The notes beneath the pieces are model-generated. The model did not search any database. It had not been told where the DNA came from and was given only the letters and a program-made list of their open reading frames with translations. From the NCBI GenBank assembly GCA_030151165.1, contig JASLEM010000360.1, positions 1-8,424 of the forward strand: a stretch of 8,424 nt of DNA, written 5' to 3'. Every line of letters starts with the position of its first letter. Positions within the stretch are counted from its first letter, which is position 1. This DNA is from Burkholderiaceae bacterium (GTDB lineage Bacteria > Pseudomonadota > Gammaproteobacteria > Burkholderiales > Burkholderiaceae). Position numbers and translations under genes: made by a program. Below, piece by piece: positions 1 to 8,424 of this stretch.

Positions 1-245
1 CAGGCGCTGGCCGCCGAGTGCGCGGGCGAGCTGCCCGCCGGCCTGCTCGCGCACCTCGAGGCCGACCTGCGCCAATACGATTTCCCGGCGCTCGAGGCCC
101 GCGTGCGCGAGGCGCTCGCCGAGGCCGATCCCGGTCCGGACTCGAACCCGGCCTTCGGCGACCTCGCGCGCCCGGATGCGGCGGCCGACGCCGAGGCGCA
201 TGACCAAGCGCACGACGAGGCGCGAGCACGGGAGGGCCTGCCTTC

Positions 246-249
<4 letters not shown>
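1..249 (+). CDS. C-terminal end of a protein resembling the tail of the adjacent hybrid kinase (partial)
   Basis: Frame 1 is open from the window edge to a TGA at 247-249, giving 82 residues of a gene that begins outside the window. The visible part is a charged, alanine-rich helical segment (residues about 1-46) containing YDFPALEARVREALAEA, followed by an Asp/Ala/Glu-rich disordered tail. The helical part matches the very end of the next gene's product (YDFQLLEQRVRELLAQA). Such a helix, placed after a receiver domain, is seen in hybrid histidine kinases and response regulators. I therefore infer that this is the end of a second kinase or regulator, possibly a tandem paralog. No catalytic domain is visible, so the function is unproven. 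Its stop overlaps the next start by four bases, indicating one operon with translational coupling. Confidence 0.75.
230..236 (+). promoter_or_regulatory. Ribosome binding site of the hybrid kinase gene
   Basis: GGGAGGG lies inside the last codons of the upstream gene, 9 nt before the GTG at 246. It supports GTG 246 over the in-frame ATG at 264, for which I see no comparable purine-rich box at the right distance. Confidence 0.6.
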
Positions 250-3716
<3,467 letters not shown>

Positions 3717-3872
3717 TCAGGCGTTCGACCGGCGGCGACGCACGGGGCGCGTCCGGCATTTGAACCTCGGCGCCACCGGCGACGGCCCGGCGCGACGCGC
3801 GACCGGCCCGATTCCTCGAAACTTCCACGAAACCCCGTGCAAGCGTGCGCATCGTGCGGCACGGCAAGTGGC

Positions 3873-3878
3873 TACACT
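3873..3878 (+). promoter_or_regulatory. Possible -10 element upstream of the GGDEF-EAL regulator
   Basis: TACACT (context GGCTACACTCG) is a good match to a sigma-70 -10 box in an otherwise GC-rich gap. It would give a leader of roughly 50 nt before the GTG at 3936. I cannot find a convincing -35 hexamer 16-18 bp upstream (the bases there read approximately CATCGT). The regulator may therefore depend on an activator, or be read through from the kinase gene 219 bp upstream. Confidence 0.3.
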
Positions 3879-3922
3879 CGAAGCGGAGCGTGGTGGATTT
3901 CCGGGGGCATCCCGGCGTGAGC

Positions 3923-3927
3923 AGGAG
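3923..3927 (+). promoter_or_regulatory. Ribosome binding site that decides the regulator's start
   Basis: AGGAG is the only Shine-Dalgarno-like box here. It overlaps the more upstream GTG at 3927, which therefore cannot be served by it, and sits 8 nt before the GTG at 3936. This favours 3936 as the real start. Confidence 0.6.
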
Positions 3928-3935
3928 TGCGTTGC

Positions 3936-5867
3936 GTGGTCCCAAGAGTCTCGAAAATACTGATCGTCGACGATACGCCGCACAACATCGATGTGCTCAG
4001 CGCCACGTTGACCGACGAGCAATGCGAGCTCATGGCGGCGACCTCCGGCGCGCGGGCGCTCGAGCTCGCCACGCGCGGCCGCCCCGACCTGGTGCTGCTC
4101 GACGTGATGATGCCGGGCATGGACGGCTTCGAGGTCTGCCGCCGCCTGAAGGCCGACCCGGCCACCGCCGACATCCCCGTCATCTTCGTCACCGCCCGCA
4201 CCGACGACGTGAGCCTCGGCTTCTCGGTCGGCGGCAGCGACTACATCTCCAAGCCGATCAACGCCGACGAGGTGCGCGCCCGCGTGCGCTACCAGCTCGA
4301 GCGCCGCACGCTGCTGGAGCAGCTGCGCGAGCTCAACCTGGGCCTCGAGGAAAAGGTGCGCGAGCGCACCGCCGAACTCACGATCGCCAACCGCCACCTG
4401 CGCCAGGAGATCAACGAGCGGCGCTACATGCAGGATCGCCTCAACTACCTCGCGACGCACGACTTCGTGACGCGGCTCTACAACCGCGGCGCGCTCGACG
4501 CGCACGTGTCCGAGCTGCTCGCGCGCGTGCAGCGCCACGAGACCGAGGCCGTCTTCCTGCTGATCGACATCGACCAGTTCCGCCTCGTCAACGAGACCTG
4601 CGGCTGCATCGCCGGCGACGAGCTGCTGCGCCAGTTCGCGGAGGTCGTCGGCGGCCTGCTCGATCGCACCGACTTCTTCGCGCGGCTCGGCGGCGACAAG
4701 TTCGGCGTCGTCAGCGAGACGGCACTGCCCGACGCCGGCCCCGCGCTCGCGCGTCGCATCCTCGACCAGCTCGCCGGGTTCGAGTTCCACTGGGAGGAAC
4801 GCAGCTTCAGGATGGCGGCGTCGGTGGCGGTCGTGCGCGTGGTCGACGACATCGTCTCGTTCGACCAGCTGATGCTCACCGCCGACGAGGCCGCCTACCT
4901 CGCCAAGCGCGACGGCCGCGGCACGATCCGCGTGCACGATTCGTCGGCGCTCGACGGCGAGGCCAAGCGCGAGTCGGTGAACTGGGCGCTGGTGCTCGTC
5001 GACGCGCTGAAGCACCACCAGTTCAAGGCGTACTTCCAGCGCCTGCAGCCGCTCGCGATGGCCGCTGACGGCAAGTCCCCCGGCCTGCACGTCGAGACGC
5101 TGATCCGCCTCTGGGATCCGCGCAAGCAGCGCCTGGTGCTGCCGACGCAGTTCATCGCGCCGGCCGAACGCTTCCACCTGATCGGCGAGCTCGATCGCTG
5201 GATGGTGCGCGAGGTCGTCGGCCTGCTCGGCTCGATGCCCGAGTGGCACGACAGCATCGAGCAGGTCGCGCTGAACCTGTCGGCGGTGTCGATCCGCGAG
5301 CCGGGCCTGGCGCAGTACGTCGCCGACACCCTCGCCGAATTCAAGGTGCCGGGCCGCCTGCTGTGCTTCGAGATCACCGAGACCGAGGCCATCGTCAACC
5401 TGCAGAGCGCGGGCGAGTTCATGCACGCGCTGCATCGCCTCGGCTGCCGCTTCTCGCTCGACGACTTCGGCAGCGGCTTCGCGTCGTTCACCTACCTGCG
5501 CCAGCTGCCGTTCGACACGATCAAGATCGACGGCATGTTCGTGCGCGACATGGATTCCGACCTCGTCCACGGCGGCATGGTGCGCTCGATGGCCGAGATG
5601 GCGCGCCTGCTGAAGAAGCCGGTCGTCGCCGAGTGCGTCGAGACCGAGACCGTCGCCGCGATGCTGCGCGAGCTGGGCGTCGACTGGGCCCAGGGCTTCT
5701 TCTACCACCGCCCCGAGCCGCTGACCGCCGACGCGCTGCGCGCCAGCCTGCTGACCGTGCCGGTGCCCCAGCTGGCCGTCCCGAGCGAGATGCTGGGCGC
5801 GGCGCCGGCCGTGGCGACCGGGTCGCCGACGTCGGCGCCGGAGGCCACGACGCCGGCCGCGACCTAG
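3936..5867 (+). CDS. Response regulator with receiver, degenerate GGDEF and EAL domains (probable c-di-GMP phosphodiesterase)
   Basis: With the GTG start at 3936 the protein has 643 residues; the GTG at 3927 would add three. The receiver (about 7-125) has Asp12/Asp13, phospho-acceptor Asp56, Thr86 and Lys106. A coiled coil at about 125-165 leads to a GGDEF domain. Its signature is GGDKF (252-256), with Lys replacing the acidic fourth residue. The inhibitory RxxD site is DRTD, so product-inhibition binding is probably absent. Guanine-contacting Asn and Asp (VNE, GDELL) remain. The EAL domain (about 358-600) reads ETL at 387-389, and the usual metal and catalytic residues are kept: Glu387, Asn447, Glu479, Asp509/Asp510, Lys530, Glu566 and Gln586. 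The likely activity is hydrolysis of c-di-GMP to pGpG, with the GGDEF part silent or acting as a GTP sensor. The last 40 or so residues are an Ala/Pro/Thr-rich tail. The upstream hybrid kinase is the probable partner by position. Confidence 0.92.
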   Translation: MVPRVSKILIVDDTPHNIDVLSATLTDEQCELMAATSGARALELATRGRPDLVLLDVMMPGMDGFEVCRRLKADPATADIPVIFVTARTDDVSLGFSVGGSDYISKPINADEVRARVRYQLERRTLLEQLRELNLGLEEKVRERTAELTIANRHLRQEINERRYMQDRLNYLATHDFVTRLYNRGALDAHVSELLARVQRHETEAVFLLIDIDQFRLVNETCGCIAGDELLRQFAEVVGGLLDRTDFFARLGGDKFGVVSETALPDAGPALARRILDQLAGFEFHWEERSFRMAASVAVVRVVDDIVSFDQLMLTADEAAYLAKRDGRGTIRVHDSSALDGEAKRESVNWALVLVDALKHHQFKAYFQRLQPLAMAADGKSPGLHVETLIRLWDPRKQRLVLPTQFIAPAERFHLIGELDRWMVREVVGLLGSMPEWHDSIEQVALNLSAVSIREPGLAQYVADTLAEFKVPGRLLCFEITETEAIVNLQSAGEFMHALHRLGCRFSLDDFGSGFASFTYLRQLPFDTIKIDGMFVRDMDSDLVHGGMVRSMAEMARLLKKPVVAECVETETVAAMLRELGVDWAQGFFYHRPEPLTADALRASLLTVPVPQLAVPSEMLGAAPAVATGSPTSAPEATTPAAT

Positions 5868-5870
5868 GCG

Positions 5871-7049
5871 CTAGACGCTGCTCAGCCCGGCCACCTGGTG
5901 CTGGCGCGCGAGCGTGCGGCGCTCGTCGCCGTGCAGCTCGAAGATGTCGTAGCCGTTGGTGAACACGACGCGGCCGTCCGCGTGCAGGTCGAAGCCGGCC
6001 GCGTGCTGCGCGAGCACCTCGGGCGCCGCGCCCGCCGACGCGACGCGGATCAGCTCCCAGCTGCGCGGCACGAGGTTGCCGCCGTACTGCGGATCCGTCT
6101 TGACCTTGTTCAGCTCGATCATCCTCCCGTGCAGCCACAGCTGGCCGAGGTCCTGGTCGAGGGCCGGCGTGCGCGGGCCGCCGGCCGAGCGCAGCGGCTC
6201 CTTGCCGTAGACCATCGAGAAGAAGTTGAGGTAGCCGAACACCGCCTTCAGCAGCCGGAACGGCATCAGCAACGTGTCCTTCAACGCGGAGCCCGCCTGC
6301 TCGTGGCGCGGCTTCTCGGCAGGCCGGCGGATCGCGTAGAGCCGGCCCTGCGCGTCCATGCGCGGGGCGACGAAGTCGTGGCGCTTGTCGTCCAGCAGCG
6401 TCTCGAGCTGGCCGCTGCCGTAGTCCAGCATGTGCACGCAGGCATGCGCCACCGCCATGAGGTGGCCCGACTGCGGATGCCGTGCGACGCCGCTCGACTG
6501 GTAAACGATCGTCTTCGAGCGCCCCGGCACGAGCGACGGCGACGCGTCGACGCAGTCGCCGTCGGTGATGGCGCCGCGGCGGTTGCCCTCGTCGTCGTAC
6601 ACCTCGATGTGTGCGCTGCCGTCGGCGTTCTGCGATGCGACGACCAACCGCTTGTCGTCGGCGTTGTACGCGAGCCCCTGGCATTCCCAGTTCGTGCGAT
6701 GGAACAGGCGCACCTCGCGATCCTCGGCGAGGTGGCGGCGGAACAGCCCGCGCGTGGCGCCGACCGCGAGGACGTAGTACAGCGTGTCGCCGTCGTCCGC
6801 GCGGCAGGCGTGCAGGAAGCGCACCGGCAGCGCGCCACCCTCGGGCGCCGCGCCGCGCTGGCCCCACAGGCTGGCGCTGGGGATCACGCCGGTCTGCTGG
6901 TCGCGCGGGGCGGTCTTCCAGCCGGTCGCGCGGCGGCTGGCCTGCTCGCGCTCGACCAGCTCCCTGGCGAACGCCGATTCGATCATCCGCGGCGGCGCGC
7001 CGTCGGCGTGCAACCAGAGTTCGCCATTGGCGATCGACAACGTGTTCAT
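5871..7049 (-). CDS. Beta-propeller-like (WD40/TolB-type repeat) cytoplasmic protein of unknown function
   Basis: The 392-residue product has no signal peptide and no clear membrane helix. Repeated blade-like units of the pattern hydrophobic strand, D-x-G turn, strand can be seen, for example around DGDTLYYVLAV (86-96), NADDKRLVVASQNADG (129-144), SPSLVPGRSKTIVYQ (170-184), APRMDAQGRLYAIRR (228-242) and FDLHADGRVVFTNG (353-366). This is typical of TolB/WD40-type propellers. A hydrophobic, aromatic stretch at 259-281 (LMPFRLLKAVFGYLNFF) interrupts the blades and could be an insertion that packs on the fold or touches a membrane. I do not recognise a named family and see no catalytic motif. The ATG at 7049 has a strong Shine-Dalgarno. 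The gene lies 151 bp downstream of the 5'-nucleotidase on the same strand, and its stop faces the regulator's stop with 3 bp between them. Confidence 0.85.
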   Translation of the reverse strand: MNTLSIANGELWLHADGAPPRMIESAFARELVEREQASRRATGWKTAPRDQQTGVIPSASLWGQRGAAPEGGALPVRFLHACRADDGDTLYYVLAVGATRGLFRRHLAEDREVRLFHRTNWECQGLAYNADDKRLVVASQNADGSAHIEVYDDEGNRRGAITDGDCVDASPSLVPGRSKTIVYQSSGVARHPQSGHLMAVAHACVHMLDYGSGQLETLLDDKRHDFVAPRMDAQGRLYAIRRPAEKPRHEQAGSALKDTLLMPFRLLKAVFGYLNFFSMVYGKEPLRSAGGPRTPALDQDLGQLWLHGRMIELNKVKTDPQYGGNLVPRSWELIRVASAGAAPEVLAQHAAGFDLHADGRVVFTNGYDIFELHGDERRTLARQHQVAGLSSV

Positions 7050-7051
7050 CG

Positions 7052-7060
7052 CTCCCTCCC
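7052..7060 (-). promoter_or_regulatory. Ribosome binding site of the propeller gene
   Basis: On the minus strand this reads GGGAGGGAG, about 5 nt (counted from GGAGG) before the ATG at 7049-7047. It is a strong match and fixes the start. Confidence 0.7.
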
Positions 7061-7200
7061 CGCGGGCTTCCGGGCTGCGCGCTCGATGCGGCGGCGCTCC
7101 GGATCGAGCAGGATGTTAGCGCGCGCCCGGGCGTGCCGCGCGGCGGGCGATCGTGCAGGCACGGGGACTTTCCCTGGGACGCGAGCGCGTCGGACGGCCG

Positions 7201-8100
7201 TCAGGCGCCGGCGACGACGTTCGAGATCCCCGAGGCGACATGGCCCGACGGCACGTGGCTCGCGGCGCTCTCGACGTGGCGGGTCTGGTCGTCGAAGAAG
7301 AAGTCGGGCTCGAACTCGCGCAGGAACTCGCCCTTGGGCAGGCCGCCCAGGAACATCGCTTCGTCGATCTCGATCTGCCACTCCATCAGCGTGCGGATCG
7401 CGCGCTCGTGGGCGGGCGCGCTGCGCGCGGTGACGAGCGCGGTGCGCACCGTCATGCCGTTGAGGCCGTCGACGCGCTGAAGCTTCTGCAGGGCGACGAG
7501 GAGCGGCTTGAACGGGCCGGCGCCGAGCGGCTTGGCGGCCTGCGAGATCTCGTGGCGCTGGAACGCGTCGAGGCCGTCGCGCTGGTAGACCTGCTCGGCC
7601 TCGTCGGAGAACAGCACGGCGTCGCCGTCGAAGGCGATGCGCAGCTCGGTCGGATGCGCCTCGGACGCCCGCGCCGCCTGCGGATAGACGCGCGCCGCCG
7701 GCACGCCGGCGCTCAGCGCGGAGCGCACGTCGTCGTCGTTGGCCGACAGGAACAGGTGCGCGCCGAGCGGCCGCAGGTAGCGCCACGGCGAGCGCCCGCG
7801 CGTGAAGACGCCGCGCTCGATCGGCAGCGCGCCATGGTGGGCCGAGCGGAAAGCGCGCATGCCCGACACCGGGTCGTTGCGCGACAGGATGACGACCTCG
7901 ACCTGGGGCTCCGGGTCCCGGAACTGCAGCAGCTTGCGCACCAGCGAGTAGGCGACACCGGGCTTGGCGGGGACGTCCAGCCGATCGAGCTGGAGCTTCA
8001 TGTAGGCGCGGTCGTCGTTGCCTTCGAAGAAGAGGTTCTCCTCTTCGAAGTCGAACAAGGCGCGCGACGAGATGGCGACGACGAGTCGGCCGTCGAGGGA
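7201..8100 (-). CDS. Cytosolic 5'-nucleotidase (HAD fold, NT5C1-like); start codon not identifiable
   Basis: The protein resembles the bacterial relatives of cytosolic 5'-nucleotidase I (Pfam 5_nucleotid type), which hydrolyse nucleoside 5'-monophosphates to nucleosides and phosphate. Family landmarks run in order: LVVAISSRALFDFEEEN, SLVRKLLQF, VEVVILSRNDP, RSPWRYLRPLGAHLFLSAN, IAFDGDAVLFSDEAE (HAD motif I, nucleophile Asp encoded at 7627-7629), TALVTARSAPAHER (motif II region), FFLGG-like MFLGGLPKGEFL, then FFFDDQ with the acidic pair, and PSGHVASGI near the end. Homology begins at SLDGR (8100), giving 299 residues, close to full length. The frame stays open to 8409 but contains no ATG or TTG, and the two GTGs at about 8331 and 8409 lie antisense to the other copy. 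The true start has therefore been lost or replaced at the inverted-repeat junction. The body looks intact. It may be co-transcribed with the propeller gene. Confidence 0.85.
   Translation of the reverse strand, partial: SLDGRLVVAISSRALFDFEEENLFFEGNDDRAYMKLQLDRLDVPAKPGVAYSLVRKLLQFRDPEPQVEVVILSRNDPVSGMRAFRSAHHGALPIERGVFTRGRSPWRYLRPLGAHLFLSANDDDVRSALSAGVPAARVYPQAARASEAHPTELRIAFDGDAVLFSDEAEQVYQRDGLDAFQRHEISQAAKPLGAGPFKPLLVALQKLQRVDGLNGMTVRTALVTARSAPAHERAIRTLMEWQIEIDEAMFLGGLPKGEFLREFEPDFFFDDQTRHVESAASHVPSGHVASGISNVVAGA
7741..8058 (-). repeat. Left arm of an imperfect inverted repeat (5'-nucleotidase N-terminal coding)
   Basis: The reverse complement of this arm aligns without gaps to 8107-8424 over 318 bp. 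By hand count there are about 39 mismatches (about 88% identity), of which roughly half are synonymous. The two arms are separated by a 48-bp centre (8059-8106). The repeat probably continues past the window edge. Confidence 0.9.
8029..8046. repeat. Short perfect hairpin near the centre of the inverted repeat
   Basis: GAAGAGG-TTCT-CCTCTTC is a 7-bp perfect stem with a 4-nt loop. It lies inside the minus-strand 5'-nucleotidase frame (the EEENLF codons), next to several TTCGAA palindromes. Such self-complementary sequence is a plausible site for fold-back or template switching, so it may relate to the nearby junction. It is unlikely to be a terminator, because it is inside coding sequence with no T-run. 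Confidence 0.5.
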
Positions 8101-8103
8101 AGC

Positions 8104-8424
8104 GGGCTCTTCGACTTCGAAGAGGAGAACCTCGTCTTCGAAGGCAACGACGACCGCGCCTACATGCGCCTGCAGCTCGAGCGGCTGGACGTCCCCGCGC
8201 GCCCGGGCGTCGCCTACTCGCTCGTGCGCAAGCTGCTGCAGTTCCGCGATCCGGCCCCGCGGGTCGAGGTCGTCATCCTGTCGCGCAACGACCCGGTCTC
8301 GGGCATGCGCGCATTCCGCTCGGCCAAGCACTACGGGCTGCCCATCGAGCGCGGCACCTTCACGCGCGGCCGCAGCCCGTGGCGCTACCTGAAGCCGCTG
8401 GGCGCGCACCTGTTCCTGTCGGCC
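8104..8424 (+). CDS. Second 5'-nucleotidase paralog, missing its N-terminus and running off the window
   Basis: Frame 1 of the + strand encodes FDFEEENLVFEGNDDRAYM and continues through SRNDPVSGMRAFRSAKHYG and GRSPWRYLKPLGAHLFLSA to the edge. It is about 90% identical to the minus-strand protein over 106 residues. At KHYGLPIE it carries the aromatic that I recall as usual in this family, where the minus copy has HHGALPIE, so this copy may be the better preserved in that loop. The first beta-strand (equivalent to LDGRLVVAISSRA) is absent. Upstream bases are instead the antisense of the other gene, with no in-frame ATG, GTG or TTG near the homology. The catalytic HAD Asp lies beyond the window. 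It is either a 5'-truncated pseudogene, a gene damaged by a rearrangement, or one side of a chimeric join. Confidence 0.65.
8107..8424 (+). repeat. Right arm of the inverted repeat, reaching the window edge
   Basis: This is the mate of 7741-8058. In all 106 codons the reading frame is in register, and 11 amino-acid differences were counted, mostly conservative (Lys/Arg, Asp/Glu, Val/Thr). The arm shows no sign of ending before the last base. Confidence 0.9.

Noticed and set aside
3717..3850. GC-rich partial inverted repeats after the kinase stop, as a rho-independent terminator
   Set aside because: No continuous stem followed by a T-run could be drawn. The scattered GGCGC/GCGCG matches are what the base composition predicts.
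3717..5708. Long minus-strand open frame of 663 codons opposite the GGDEF-EAL gene
   Set aside because: Its composition is that of an antisense shadow (rich in His, Val, Leu and Arg repeats with no domain). The + strand carries clear receiver, GGDEF and EAL motifs over the same bases.
7113..7118. TAACAT on the minus strand as a -10 box for the propeller gene
   Set aside because: The spaced upstream region is pure GC with no -35-like hexamer, and the gene may simply be read from the 5'-nucleotidase promoter.
7178..7191. GACGCG-AG-CGCGTC hairpin just after the 5'-nucleotidase stop, as a terminator
   Set aside because: The loop is only 2 nt and no T-run follows on the minus strand. Such GC palindromes are expected by chance here.
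5898..7433. 511-codon + frame opposite the propeller gene
   Set aside because: It crosses two minus-strand genes and their intergenic gap, shows antisense composition and has no recognisable domain.
8018..8392. Plus-strand frame of 124 codons across the repeat centre
   Set aside because: It is a Ser/Thr/Arg-rich shifted frame across the inverted-repeat centre, running over the frame that encodes the 5'-nucleotidase homology.
8101..8409. N-terminal extension of the minus-strand 5'-nucleotidase up to GTG 8409
   Set aside because: The extension is exactly antisense to the plus copy's coding sequence and shows no family similarity, so it is an open frame by composition and not real protein.

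Overview
This window is very GC-rich (around 70% by eye) proteobacterial chromosomal DNA. Codon use is strongly GC3-biased, GTG starts are common, and the domain repertoire is signalling-heavy, which together suggest a betaproteobacterium of the Burkholderiales type. That assignment is inferred from style and was not tested. I saw no tRNA, rRNA, CRISPR array, insertion sequence or phage gene.

The left half (1-5867, + strand) is a signalling module. It opens with the last 82 codons of a gene that starts outside the window. That gene's stop overlaps the start of a 1156-residue membrane hybrid histidine kinase by four bases (GTGA). The kinase reads in order: TM, periplasmic double-Cache sensor, TM, PAS, PAS, HisKA, HATPase, receiver. 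After a 219-bp gap with a plausible -10 box comes a response regulator with receiver, GGDEF and EAL domains. Its diguanylate-cyclase motif is degraded (GGDKF) while the EAL catalytic residues are kept. The simplest reading is that an extracytoplasmic signal sensed by the kinase is turned into a change in cyclic-di-GMP, probably its breakdown. The truncated upstream gene ends in the same helical tail as the kinase, so the two may be tandem paralogs.

The right half (5871-8100, - strand) converges on the regulator gene with only 3 bp between the two stop codons. It holds a cytoplasmic beta-propeller-like protein of unknown function (5871-7049) and, upstream of it in the same direction, a HAD-fold 5'-nucleotidase of the cytosolic type (7201 to about 8100).

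The right end is the odd part. From 8107 to the window edge, the + strand encodes a second copy of the 5'-nucleotidase N-terminal half. It forms an ungapped, roughly 88% identical inverted repeat with 7741-8058 around a 48-bp centre. Neither copy has a usable start codon: the minus copy seems to have lost its first few codons and the plus copy its whole first beta-strand. The arms differ mostly at synonymous or conservative positions, so this is not a simple self fold-back. It is either a real head-to-head rearrangement of two paralogs or a chimeric join in the assembly. This is the part of the window most worth checking.
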